Shown: positions 32,606-43,713, counted from the first letter of the stretch. The stretch is DNA of 64,000 nt from Rachycentron canadum (GCA_038496675.1 CM076653.1:13742247-13806246), one strand, 5' to 3'. Notes: generated from the sequence alone by a model not told the origin. Translations and numbers: made by a program.

Positions 32606-33362
32606 GTTTTTTAGATTTGTTGTTTAAGAAATGCTATAATAACCATATATTATTTTTTCTTTGTCTCTTTATTGGAATACAACCAGAAAATACAGGAAAT
32701 GTGTCATTTGCACAGAATAGTAGCAACTCTCAGAGGTTTACTATCAGTGCAAACAATCAGGGATAAACTCCTGTTAGAAATCAACATTATGCTTTTGAGG
32801 TTAGAAAGGATTAGTATAGAAGTGCAGTTGTTTTGGGTTCCTGTACATTTTGGGTTAAAGGTATTGAACAAGCAGACAAATTGGCCAAGAAGGCTCTCAA
32901 AGTACATGATGATAGAGTGATCAAAGTAGCTTATGGGGGGGCAGTAAAATCATTAGTTGGAACAACCATAATGAAAGCCTGGCAAAAAGAATGGGAAGGA
33001 AGACATTATTATCATATCCAGAAGACAGTTCAGGTTAAACAGTTCCATAGTCTGAAAGAGGGAAGAGGTAATTATACCTCGATTTAGGTTTGGGCATGTT
33101 ATATATAATATGGAAAAATCAAACAAATTTTTCTCCATAGTTAACACTCTGGAAGATATAAAACCTGTAACAAAAAAAAAATGAAAATATAGTTCAGAAA
33201 GGGAAAGACTAAGAAACATTGTACTTGAGGCAGAACAGGAGGGGAGTTTAAAACCATTATTGAGCACAGGACATAATTCAAGAGTCACAAAAGGGTTAAT
33301 GGGTAATATAATACAGGCAGGATTATGAATTAGGGTTTAAGTTTTTAATGTTTTCATTTTTG

Positions 33363-33383
33363 TTATTATTATTATTATTAGTT

Positions 33384-33416
<33 letters not shown>

Positions 33417-33418
33417 GT
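33363..33418. repeat. (ATT)n / (GTA)n trinucleotide runs
   Basis: Inside the 3' UTR of the LINE ending at 33558. Confidence 0.85.
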
Positions 33419-33515
33419 TTTTCAGTATTCCTTTGCTCTAATGCCATGTCTCTACACACTACGACAGTGGCATGCATCTCTTAAATTGGTTTGCGATCCG
33501 CCAAGAGTTACAGAG

Positions 33516-33558
33516 AATAAGAAGAAGAAGAAGAAGAAGAAGAGGAGGAGGAGGAGAC
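33516..33558. repeat. (GAA)n(GAG)n tail of the LINE
   Basis: Purine triplet run, typical 3' terminal repeat of this LINE family. Confidence 0.85.
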
Positions 33559-33562
33559 GATA

Positions 33563-33602
33563 AGGGTTCCCGCTTCCTGCCCGTACAGGAAGCGGGAACC
33601 CT
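33563..33602. promoter_or_regulatory. Perfect 17-bp hairpin upstream of rrp15
   Basis: AGGGTTCCCGCTTCCTG (33563-33579) and its exact complement (33586-33602) flank the 6-nt loop CCCGTA. It ends 45 bp before the rrp15 ATG, so it is either in the 5' UTR, where it would be a stable GC-rich stem, or in the core promoter. Any regulatory role is inference. Confidence 0.6.
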
Positions 33603-33647
33603 CTCGTTTGGTATTCATACCCCACGGAACCATTTTAATGCAACTCT

Positions 33648-33687
33648 ATGATGGCAGCTGTGGCAAGGAAACACGTGCCGGTGTTAG
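33648..33687 (+). CDS. rrp15: rrp15 exon 1 (short)
   Basis: ATGATG start, MMAAVARKHVPVL, donor TTAG|GTGAGT in phase 1. The leftover G completes GAG with exon 2. No similarity outside the start is available to confirm it. Confidence 0.65.
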
Positions 33688-36218
33688 GTGAGTTTATTTT
33701 GTGTCGTTTGGGTGTTTGTCCTCTTCTCTCCCTTTCCTCAGACATACACAGATGTGACGTGTACTTTGCGTGTTGCTGTGACAGGTTCCAAAGTGTGAAC
33801 CGTGGCTATTTTAGCATTAGCACTGTTCACCTTCATGTTCAGCTGAAGTGGGCGGTCATTTACATCACACATTCACAACGTGTGTGTGTGTTTTGTTGCG
33901 TCTTCATTTCTCTCTTAAACATTGACGTTAATGTGAACAATCGTCGACACGAAAACACAAAACCAGTGGCACACACAACCTGAGGACTGGGTTATGTGTT
34001 CCTTATGTGCCGTTTAAAAATGCTGCGATCACGTGTCTGGAATGGTTCCAATGTCTGTATTCACGTGCTGTCAGTCGGACTGTGAAAGGGAGGCTTAGTG
34101 ATTACTGCTTACAGAGAGATGTACATCCAAATTCAGTATGCTCAGCTAATTGACGATTGTAAATTTTTCAAGTGAAATGTGTGTCTGTCAGGATAATACC
34201 TGGACTGAGGTCATGTTATCACATGCAGTTCAAGAGCGCAATCATTGCATTGTCTTTACAGTAAGATCCTTGTTGCCGTTGACTTCCACTGCTCATTTGG
34301 AGTTTTTTTGTACTGCATTGTTGATCAAAGTAAAACCCTGTTGACTGAATAAGGGTGATCCCTTGTGGTCCCTTTATCAGTTATACTGCTGCCTGGAGAA
34401 TTGTACCACTTTAGCCTCTCCTCTAAACTGAAAAACTTTGACACCCACTTTAACACAAGGGGGTGGGGTTAGCAGCTTGTTTAGTGGATGTATAGTCCAT
34501 GGTAAACCTGCCCAGTTCAGAAACACATGCAGGGATCAATGAAAGTATTGGATCGGCTCAGGGACATGATGACGACTCTGATGGTTCTGATCATTTGAAA
34601 CCACTTCTGGATTCCCATCCCAGTCCAGCTGCAGATGTGACTGACAGTGGTGAATACTGTGCGGTGCTCTAAAAGGACCCTTGTGATATGGCTTCTCTGG
34701 GGTTGTCAGTGACCCCAAAGCCATCAGATTATTAGTGTAGAGAACAGAATATAGTCCTGTGGTGTGTCAGTGTGTCACGGTGGAGGATCCTAAAGTCTAT
34801 TGAGAGCTGAACATGTTGAACCTTCTCTTTGTTACTTGATAATTCAGAGCCAGAGTTTGAGGATGACAGTGACCACACTGACTTTGAAGGAGAGAACCAG
34901 GCAGATAAGTCTGACGATGGGGAGGAGGCTGAAGATGAGTATGGAGGAGAGCCCGACGAGGAAGATGATGGTAACGCCAATGCTGGGTGGGCTGAGGCCA
35001 TGGCAAAGATCTTGGGGAAGAAAACCCCCCAGAGCAATAACAGCAGCATCATCATCCTAAAGAACAGAGATCTAGAGAAAGAGAAGGAGAGAGAGAGGAA
35101 GGAGCAGCTGGAGAGGAGGAACCAGGTGAGGAGATGCACACAAGACACAGATGGAGACACGCAGACAGACACACAGACACTCAGGGCAGCTGGAGAGGAA
35201 AAACCAGGTGAGGAGACACCTGGCATTAGGCAAAGACATGCATACAGAGAGAGGCACATGGGTGTAACTGTAGGTAACTGAACTTCATAGTGAAATAAAA
35301 GTAAAAGGTCAATTACATCAAATCAGCTGTTCTGTTTTTATCTGTTTTGTGTGTCTTCATACCCTGGTTAACGCAACTCAAACAAAACTGCGTGCGTGTG
35401 TGCATTTGTGCATGAGTGTCTGTCCAATGATCTTAGTTCACCATGAACCAGACTGTTGTAACCTGAGACAAACCAACCAATCAGTTAAAATCCTATTCTG
35501 AATCTTTTTTTTTTTTTTTTTTTTTTAAATGAAAGGGCCAGATCAATAAGTGTATTTATAAAATAAAAATCCTAATCATCCTTCTCTCTACAACTGGCTA
35601 GTTTCTGAATGTAGGAAGTTGAACCCTGCACAGAAGACATCCCGGCTATGGAAAGGTTGTGACGTTGGTGATATCCAGCATGAGGAACTATCAGTGTGAT
35701 GATGTTTGTTCTCGCGTCTAACAGGTGGACAGGAGACAGGCCTGGGAGATGATGTGCAGGGAGAAACCTGACATGGTGAAGGACCGTGAGACTGAAAGAG
35801 CTCTGCAGAGGATTGCCACCAGGTCTCTGCTCCTCTCTGCCAGGTTGGTCTGATACTGTCACAACGGTCCATTCCTGATCCAAAGTGTGTACTTGTGCTC
35901 AGAGGGGTGGTGCAGCTGTTCAATGCTGTGAGAAAACATCAGAAAACCATGGATGAAAAGGTGAAGGAAGTGGGAGGCTCGGAGAGAAAGAAGGCCAAGA
36001 TCCTGTGTTCAGTCTCTAAGAGGGACTTTATAAACGTGCTGAGGAGGACAGAGGGAAGCAGTGGAAGCACTGCCAGTCCTGAGAGGGAGGAGGTGAGTTC
36101 AGACATACCGGCTGTTAATGTTGGCATGTATGAGTGTTTACCTGTCACAACAAACTGTTAGTCCACTGTCTCACCACCTGAGGGCACTGCTGCCTCAGGA
36201 AACCTGCACACTCTCACT

Positions 36219-36271
<53 letters not shown>

Positions 36272-36401
36272 GACTTCAGAGGAGAAGCCTGCCTGGAGTG
36301 TCCTCAGAGATGATTTCATGATGGGGGCCACTATGAAGGACTGGGACAAAGACAGCGAAGGAGAAGAGGCTGATGCCCACAGAGGAGGTGGAGGACCTTG
36401 A
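33648..36401 (+). CDS. rrp15: RRP15-like ribosomal RNA processing protein
   Basis: Nucleolar factor needed for pre-rRNA processing and 60S subunit maturation. Five exons: 33648-33687, 34848-35125, 35725-35822, 35903-36092, 36273-36401, giving 735 coding bases and 244 residues (human RRP15 is 282). All junction phases agree. An acidic N-terminal part (about 15-55) leads to GWAEAMAKILGKKTP, a Glu/Lys/Arg-rich helix, WEMMCREKPDMVKDRETERA, LQRIATRGVVQLFNAVRKHQ, SKRDFINVLR and the C-terminal WSVLRDDFMMGATMKDWDKD. These are the conserved blocks of the Rrp15p family. A second ATG follows the first directly. The first exon is short and assigned from frame and donor only, hence less sure. It lies 2.2 kb upstream of tgfb2 on the same strand, the arrangement seen in other vertebrates. 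Confidence 0.93.
34848..35125 (+). CDS. rrp15: rrp15 exon 2 (acidic region, GWAEAMAKIL)
   Basis: Acceptor TGATAATTCAG. Acidic stretch rich in D and E, then GWAEAMAKILGKKTP and LEKEKERERKEQLERRNQ, a likely helix. Donor CCAG|GTGAGG. The last 30 or so bases with this donor are duplicated in the intron at about 35186-35219. Confidence 0.92.
35186..35219 (+). repeat. Duplicated copy of the exon 2 end and splice donor
   Basis: GGCAGCTGGAGAGG..AACCAG|GTGAGGAGA repeats 35103-35135. A second consensus donor therefore lies at 35207/35208, 82 bp downstream of the first. Using it would shift the frame. Confidence 0.8.
35505..35527. repeat. Poly(T) run in rrp15 intron 2
   Basis: About 22 T. Confidence 0.85.
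35725..35822 (+). CDS. rrp15: rrp15 exon 3
   Basis: Acceptor CGTCTAACAG, then VDRRQAWEMMCREKPDMV to LQRIAT, ending in phase 2 at ACCAG|GTCTCT, a weak but frame-consistent donor. Confidence 0.92.
35903..36092 (+). CDS. rrp15: rrp15 exon 4
   Basis: Acceptor CTTGTGCTCAG. RGVVQLFNAVRKHQKTMDEK, basic KKAKIL, SKRDFINVLRR and a Ser-rich linker. Donor GAG|GTGAGT. Confidence 0.93.
36222..36268. repeat. (GT)n microsatellite at an rrp15 splice acceptor
   Basis: About 23 GT units immediately before the acceptor of exon 5. Confidence 0.95.
36273..36401 (+). CDS. rrp15: rrp15 exon 5
   Basis: The acceptor is TGTGTATAG, directly after a (GT)n run in place of a pyrimidine tract. TSEEKPAWSVLRDDFMMGAT then an acidic end, TGA at 36399-36401. 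Confidence 0.92.
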   Translation, partial: TSEEKPAWSVLRDDFMMGATMKDWDKDSEGEEADAHRGGGGP

Positions 36402-36676
36402 ATCAAACTGAAAATCAATCTGTAAACTATGGACTGTGGTGCCTTCAGGGACAGTCTGGGAAACACAGACCCTGATATGTTATGTGTTCAGGCGCATTCT
36501 GTGCTCTAAACAGTACAGCGGGATGAAAACTGAAAGTACCAGGTGAGACAGAGGAGGTTCCTGTGTGGAACAGGGTCTTGTCTCCAGCATCATGATGTCA
36601 GTTAGTCTACAAACTTTGAGTGAACGGCCTGTGATGCTTAACTCTGTAAATAGGAATCTTTGTACAATAATGATTG

Positions 36677-36682
36677 AATAAA
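36677..36682 (+). terminator. rrp15 polyadenylation signal
   Basis: AATAAA 276 bp past the rrp15 stop, followed by a GT-rich stretch (TGTTGTGTTCTCTTGTGTTG) that fits a downstream element. Confidence 0.7.
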
Positions 36683-36825
36683 CAGCTGGTTAATGTGTCA
36701 ACTACACTGTTGTGTTCTCTTGTGTTGTGTGTGACAGGAAGTGGTTCTCCACAACAGCTGCTCGCACAAACAAACAGCAGCATTTGTTAGGGACTATTAT
36801 GTGTATGACTGAATTAGAAAAAGCT

Positions 36826-36827
<2 letters not shown>

Positions 36828-36876
<49 letters not shown>
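36828..36876. repeat. (TG)n microsatellite
   Basis: About 23 TG units in the rrp15-tgfb2 intergenic region. Confidence 0.95.
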
Positions 36877-36877
<1 letters not shown>

Positions 36878-36879
36878 AT

Positions 36880-37640
36880 AGTGATGAAGGGACATGTCAC
36901 ACACAAACAGACCCAGTCTGTGTCAGTAGGAATCATTTGGTGTTAGTGGATTTGATGAAGGAAGTAGAATGCAAAATTTAACCTGAGTTGTAAGGTGACA
37001 GTGTATGAGTCCTTCTTTCTGTCCTGGGTTGTTGAAAAACCACATCACTGATCCAGAAGTCTAGCATTGAAACTTGTGCTGACTTCTTCTCTTTGGCTGG
37101 TTTTACTCTGGACCAGGACTTCCTGCAACCAACACACAGGCCACTATCTAGTCACCCTGAGGGATTGAACCTTCAGATTAATGGCTGACTGATTCCTGAC
37201 TCAGAAAGGTTCAGGATGGTGAGGGCTAAAAATCTTCTGATACAGTGGCCCACCTGGAACTGTCCCAGTCCAGGTCTTGCTCTTTAAGACTGAATGGAAG
37301 GGTCCTGGGGAGGGACCATCAAGCAGGTTAATCCAGCTGTGCTGCTGATGCTCCCTCTTGTGCATTAACTTGTCTGTTTGTATGATGGCTTCATTTGTGT
37401 GTTGTCATGCTCATCTCCTGATTCAGACATGTTATAGATTCACTGATTCAATGAGGAGGAACGCAATCCGATCATCTGATCAGATAAACATTGGACTGAT
37501 CAGTGAAGCCACAATGTGAGGATAAGTAGAGTCACTTGAGTGTCGAATAGTCATGTTTGGAAACTGATGGTACATCTGAGGCAAATATGGAGGACAGATC
37601 TTCGGTCTGGATGGTAGTCCAAAGGCCTCGCGCTGACTGG
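36880..37640. other. rrp15-tgfb2 intergenic region
   Basis: No gene or repeat family seen. Base composition becomes richer in G and C, with more CpG, from about 37600 towards the tgfb2 5' UTR. Confidence 0.5.
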
Positions 37641-37811
37641 CTTTAGGACCCTGCGTCACGACGCACCAGAGACCAACGGGCCACTATCCGCTGCAGCGCT
37701 GTCCCAATGGGCACAGCGAGCACTACTATTTACAACCAACCGTTTCGTGGCGTGGATTGAAGGGTCCACAGCTCTGGTGGTTATGACCATAACCTCGGTT
37801 TGTAAGGGGAA

Positions 37812-37839
37812 CACGTGGTAACTTGCAGTCCCTTATAAA
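37812..37839 (+). promoter_or_regulatory. tgfb2: E-box and TATA box of the tgfb2 promoter
   Basis: CACGTG at 37812-37817 and TATAAA at 37834-37839. The mammalian TGFB2 promoter is known for a CRE/ATF site and an E-box just upstream of its TATA box; here the E-box and TATA are present with similar spacing. No perfect TGACGTCA is visible next to them. The predicted start is near 37865, giving a 5' UTR of about 720 bp. Confidence 0.55.
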
Positions 37840-37864
37840 CCTACCAGCGGCCGCTTCTGTCGTT

Positions 37865-38585
37865 TGGCACGCGTAAAAGAGCCGTTCCAAAATCGATGGG
37901 TTGAGAGACGGCGCGTAAAACGCTCTGCAGTCTCACGGAGGAGAGGCCCAACTTTTTTGTTTCTTTACCGCGAAAACCCAACTTTCTCTGGATCTGTGAT
38001 TTCAACGTGAGGCGGCAGTTAAGCCTGAAAAAGTTGGCACCGTGCGTCCCAGCGGACGCCAGCCCCGGGTTTTAGTTTGGGTGTTTTTTTTAAAGACCCC
38101 CCGGAGAATAAGAAGCGATGGGACTGAAGACACTGACACTGAGCAGATAGAGACCTCGGGCCGGTGAGTGGCGGGTGGAGAGCTGCGAGGCCAGCGGTCT
38201 GATGTGGTGGAGGTGTGCTCAGAGCTGTGCGTCCCGCTGACGATCACCGCTCAGCTGTTTTTATTCCAGCTCTGGCAGCACTCGGCGCCTTTACGCACTC
38301 ACTGTGCGGTCACGGTCAGCGGGGACAGATCCGCGCAACCCCCAGATAACGACTCTCTTCTCTCCGGGGGCAGTTGGATGGATCTTCAGGTTAACTTTTC
38401 TGAATCTGGGGAATTAAAACCGAACGGTTTTCAAATAACTACTTGGCGCCACTCGGCTCGCGTGCGTAAACGCTCTACAGTCTGATCACTTGATCAAGAC
38501 ATGTGTCTGTTTGGCGACGTTTAACCCGCCCGCTCCGTATTTCGCTGTGTCTGTTTCTGTGAGTGTGAAGACCCCGGAGGAGAAG
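37865..38585 (+). other. tgfb2: tgfb2 5' UTR, GC-rich
   Basis: CpG-rich leader with several upstream ATGs, for example near 38118 and 38201. Long, structured leaders are known for TGFB2. The open frame at 38168-38485 is not conserved-looking and is treated as leader. The 5' limit is inferred from the TATA box. Confidence 0.55.
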
Positions 38586-38931
38586 ATGAACCTGTGTGTC
38601 GTCGGTCTCCTCCTCACGCTGGATTTAGCCACCGTGGCGCTCAGTCTGTCCACATGCAGCACGCTGGACATGGACCAATTCGAGAAGAAGCGCATCGAGG
38701 CCATCCGAGGGCAGATCCTGAGCAAGCTGAAGCTCACTAGCCCCCCGGAGGACTTCCCCGAGCCCGAAGAGGTGTCCCGGGACATAGTCGCCATATACAA
38801 CAGCACACGGGACCTGCTGCAGGAGAAAGCGAACGAACGCGCGGCGACGTGCGAGCGGCAGCGCAGCGAGGAGGAGTATTACGCCAAGGAGGTACACAAG
38901 ATCGACATGCAGCCCTTCTACCCGTCAGAGA
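38586..38931 (+). CDS. tgfb2: tgfb2 exon 1 (signal peptide, LAP N-terminus)
   Basis: MNLCVVGLLLTLDLATVALS signal, then the latency-associated straitjacket with RIEAIRGQILSKLKL, IYNSTRDLLQEKA and EEYYAKEV. Donor GAGA|GTAAGT in phase 1. Confidence 0.98.
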
Positions 38932-41900
38932 GTAAGTGTGTGCGTGTGTGTGTGTGTGTGTGTCCGCGCGCGCGAGCGCGACCTGTGATATTAGTGTGCG
39001 TATTAAGTGTTCAAGGTCTCAAACGACATTTGAGCGCGGTCACGTGTGCTTATGATTGTTTTGGAAAATCCGTCCCATCATGCTCTGCTGCATGGAGCTG
39101 TAGTTTTGAGACATCATCAACCTGTCGAACTCCGATAGTAGCAAAATTCAGTGCAGGTAAACCAAGTCCAATTTAACCAAGTCCAGTCCAGTAGTAGTAT
39201 AATTAAGAAACGGTTTAGACCTGCGTTATGTGAAACGTACCTTGAGGGAAGTCCTTCGGTGATTTAATTTACAACCTGCACACCCACAGAGTCTGAGTCT
39301 GCACAGGGAGTCTCATCAGTCAGCCATGATATGTGCGTTTGAGAGTAAACAGTGAAAAAGTAGTTAGCTCGTTCACAGACGCAGAATCTCTTCATAGCTG
39401 GTCTTTAAGGCACCTTGTAGCTTCTGCAGGAGGCTGTTGTCCATACCAGTCCTGTGTCAGATCAGTGCAGCTGCTGGGGTTCTGCTGGCCACCATAGTAG
39501 GTCCAGCCCAGACATCTGGGGCAGAGAGGCCCAGATCTCACATCGTGTCAGACTGTATTTGTTTATTGTTGTCTTAATCTGATTATAATATGAATCATAA
39601 TTAGAACCTTAATCTGATTTTCATTTGAATCTTAATTTAAAATTTAATCTGATCATAGTCTGAGTGCCAGTGTGACTTTAGTTTCAATCTTAATGTGAAT
39701 CTGATCATAATCTAAATCTCATCTGATTTTCATTTAGATTTTTCATCTGATTATAATATGAATCTGTTTTTACCCCCATTTTCCCCATAGTTCTTAACAT
39801 TACGGAGGTAAAATAAAAACACTTTGGTTTACAGAGACATGTTCATTCTAAAACACAGTGTGACCTCTAATTTACTCACATGTTTAAAAAAACAAGTCAA
39901 ATGTCTTCCTATGGTCATGCATAACTAGTCCTTTAGGTTGTTTCTAATCCCAAACTTAAAGTGATGCTGTTCCTCTCTGGAAGCCTGGTCTGTAAACTTG
40001 CATCAACGCAGGTTCACGTTAAAAGCTTTACAACCCACACCTGAAGTCATAAGTGGAAAGGTGTAGAGGCCAGATTGGAATTGGACTAGTGTGACTGGAC
40101 GTCTACAGAATTGTGACATTATGACCCTGATCACTAGGACTAGTTCTTATTGTGTTATTGAGTGTGGAGCTTCAGTGAGGGCTGTATCCATGAATAACAG
40201 CTTCTTGTGTTGTCCTGCGATTACTCAGTCACTCAAATCTAAACTAACTCCATGCAGTAGGCAATGTATGTTGTGAGTTTAACTGTGGCACCATCATCGT
40301 CATGAAGAAGATTTTACCATGACCCATTATAATTTTGTGGAAGTTAAAACTGGTGGATTAGCCCTTTATATTTCACATAATTTTTATATCAATGTCAGTC
40401 TAAGAAGATAATTAAACTGTATTACAGGCGTTTCTACAACAGTTACTGCATCCTTCCCTTACACTGAAACTACCTGATGTTAATCATCTTAAACAACTAC
40501 TTTAACTCAGGTCCCAACATTTGTAGAGGAAGCTGTTTGTGTAATAATCCTTCACCCTGGAGGCGTGGCTTCACTACCCTGCTTACAGCCTCAGTGCTGA
40601 ATCTCCAGCCAACCTTGACCTTTGACCTTCCGGTGTAGCAGATGAATTTCTCCTTCCGCAGATCAAAGACACATCAGAGTCTGTTGGAGCTAAATAATCA
40701 CATTCAGTGAAGTTGCAGAGACCTGAAGTGAAGCAGAAATAAATGAGACCATGTCCTGTGGCCTCAAGGTGTTTTCTGGACTAAATGTTTTCCTTGGCCC
40801 CGCCTCTTGTGTAAACACCTTCAATATGGATTGACAGGACCCGATGCCAAGTGCAGTCAGGAAAGTATTCACAGGGTATAAATAATATAGAGTCAACATG
40901 CCGGAAGGAGAGGGGTCACAACTGGTCCCCATTCATGTGAACTGGTGACACTGGCCAGGTCCTCACATCTGGAGACAGATGCTGACAGCAGGGAGTTAAC
41001 CATTCAGCTGATAGGCTATGTTTATTTAGTCTCTGCACACTCGACATGGAAAGTGAATTCTCAGGAGCTACACACACACACACACACACACACACTATCA
41101 GCCTTATTTGGTTGGGCGCCAGGAAGTCCTCAGAGGCTGCTATGTGCAGCACAGCAGCCCTGAAAGCCTTGCAAAAATGTTGGGCAGCAGGGTGAGAAGG
41201 GTGAGGGAGTGTGTTTGGAGAACTGTGGCTGTGTGTATGGATGGGATGGAGGGGTCTCTGGATGGGGTGAGGGGGTATGTGTGGATGGGATAAGGATGTG
41301 TGTATGGATGGGGTGAGGGGGTATGTATGGAGATGGTTAGAGGATGTGTATGGAGGGGGTTGGAGACACTGTCCCAGGTCTCCCAGTCGTCTATTGAAAG
41401 CCAGTGTGTTGGGAGACATTGCGTGCCCTGCCTGCCATTTAGTTTCTTCTGATCCACTGAAGTCACGCATCAAAGGGGAATTCAGCCAATGTTACATGTA
41501 TGTGTCAAGTCTGCACAGTCTGTGGAAATAGCTGTGTAACATCTTCTGATGATGTTGCAGTGATGTCATCAGGGTAATCTCAGTTGAATTTCTGAGATTT
41601 CCCTCTGTTGTAGTGCCTTATAGCTTTTTGTGCATGTAAATGGTCAACAAAGTCACAACGTTTCAAAGTTCACAGCACAGCGAGGAACACAGTCAAGGTA
41701 AAACCCAATATCTCATTTATATGAAATGCCTTGTAGGGGGTCCAGACCTTACTGAGACCTATTAATGCCATTACAACCCTTGGTGCTGCACACCTGCAAG
41801 CTGGGCATCCCAGGCACACAGCACATTGACTACTCAAAATGAAGAATTTTCTTTCATTTTGTAGCTGAAAAGAGACTATGTTCTCAACTGCGTGGATAAA

Positions 41901-43677
41901 TCAATGGTGTCCAGAGATAAAAAATAAAATGCGTTTTCCAAGTTATGAATCCTGTCATGCAGACTATAGAGTGCCTTGATCAGCATTACCTTTTTTGATA
42001 TCAGGTGTAATGTGATGTCATATGTGATGTACTGATGTAGTGACGTCAGGTTTGATGTTGTGATGTCAGGGGTGATGCAGTAGTGTAGTGATTCCATATG
42101 TAATGTTAGGTGTGATGTTGTGATTTCAAGTTTGACGTAGTTATGTCAGGGGCAATGTAGTAATGTCAGGTGTGATGTAGAGACTTTATTTCACACTGAC
42201 AAGTTAGCGTTGTGTTGTTGTGCATTTGCAAAGATCAGTGGTGCAGAACACACCCACCACACACAGAGAGAGAGAGAGCTGCTACTGTACATCTCCTGCC
42301 AGGCTCTAATCAGTTTGACCAACATTAGAAACAGTCTGTCAGTTATAGCAGTGAACACGAGAGATCACCTGCTGGTGTCCACTTGTATTTAGTGAACAGT
42401 AGTTAGCACCCATCAGGTAAAGGGCTACCACATAACACCCTTTGAAGCAGGTTTAACAGTAATTGTGTTGAAAGCATCGTAAGCATCAGGTCACGTCTAA
42501 GGAAAGAACATACTCTCTCAGCAGAGTTGGCTGTGTTTGTTCAGGTTTAAGCAAAGTAAAGACATTCCTGAGGCCGCAGTACACAAAGGACTGAGAACTA
42601 CAGGTCCAGGATCAGTCTTCAGATCAGTCCCCAGATCTACAACAACCTGTAACATCATCATCAGACCCTCCAATGTCTTCAGGTGCTGTGGATTTAATAT
42701 TGAAGCCTGCACATCTGCTCTCAGGCTTAGTGGAGCAGGCTGAGCACCCAGTGACCAACCACCAGGTGACCAAGCACCAGATAAATCACCAGTCCCTTCC
42801 AGCATGAAAGGTGGTTTTAGATTAGATCAGTATGGCCCTGTTCATCAGAACTTGCTTCAAGGTGATAGTTGTGGTTATTTGTATTGTGTGAAGTAGTCAT
42901 CCATATTCAGAGCTAATAGATAGAAATATAACAACTGAAAATATTCCAAATGAAATATGCATTCACAGAGACATGGGATTGTTTCACTGGGCATCACTAC
43001 AACTATCACTTTAACATCAGTCTCAGCTGATGTCACCGTGGTGGACCTGCAGCTCTCAGAGCAATAATACAACCTACAGTCATGGTGTTATTGCTGCGTT
43101 GCCTGGTAACTGAGCATCATTTTTCATCTGTGTGCAGAGCCAGCAGTCAGCTATGGTGTGTTTGTCATGTCTCCTGTGATGGAGGGATCAGAGGGAGGAG
43201 AGCAGCTGCAGGCAAAGCTGAAAATTTTAAGACCTCAGGGTATTTGCCTGAGTGGCGGACCTCACCACAGGGTTGTTGTTCTGAGCCCGCTTTCTGTTCA
43301 CTTATGCAAGACCTGGACGCTGCTGCCATTTGAACTGCTCAGCCTCTGTGGCCAGGCAGTGTTGCGTAACATCAGGGAAAGAAAGAGATCGAGAGAGGTA
43401 GAAGAATAACAAGTTCTCCTTCAGCACTTTCTGTATTGTTTACACCAAAGGCTCAAGTCCTGGGTAAGATGATAGTCTTAACAGCAGTGCAGGAGGGAGG
43501 GGAGGAGGGCGTGTGGTGCTCAGGCTGAGGCCAGGCCTGGTGCAGCTCACATGCTGGATGGGCGTGTGGACAGTGTTTGTAGCTCTCAGGTTATGCAACA
43601 GTTAGAGCTATGGTCAGGACTGTGGGTTACACACTGAGTGATGAGGCAACCTTAGTCTGCCCTGCTGCCAATCTGCA

Positions 43678-43713
<36 letters not shown>

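Larger units (their letters stand above)
32640..33560 (+). mobile_element. I/Nimb-type LINE 3' end with RNase H domain
   Basis: Frames around 32800-33080 give the RNase H C-terminal block IEVQLFWVPVHFG, then (shifted) GIEQADKLAKKALKV and WQKEWEGRHYYHIQKTV. A broken zinc-knuckle-like tail continues to about 33300. The 3' UTR contains ATTATT and GTAGTA runs and the phrase TTGGTTTGCGATCCGCCAA, ending in (GAA)n(GAG)n at 33516-33558, as in this fish LINE. It ends only about 90 bp before the rrp15 start codon. Confidence 0.75.

Noticed and set aside
38168..38485. A 105-codon upstream gene before tgfb2
   Set aside because: It lies in the GC-rich leader between the TATA box and the tgfb2 ATG, opens without a good ATG, and has no recognisable protein features.
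38490..38585. An N-terminal extension of tgfb2 using the open upstream frame
   Set aside because: The frame is open, but the ATG at 38586 starts a standard signal peptide like that of other TGFB2 proteins, and the upstream residues are leader-like.
40916..41473. 185-codon minus-strand frame in tgfb2 intron 1
   Set aside because: His/Pro/Thr-rich translation of the CA and G-rich tandem repeats.
42518..42805. 95-codon minus-strand frame in tgfb2 intron 1
   Set aside because: No recognisable motif; part of it repeats short phrases (CCAGGTGACCAAGCACCAG).
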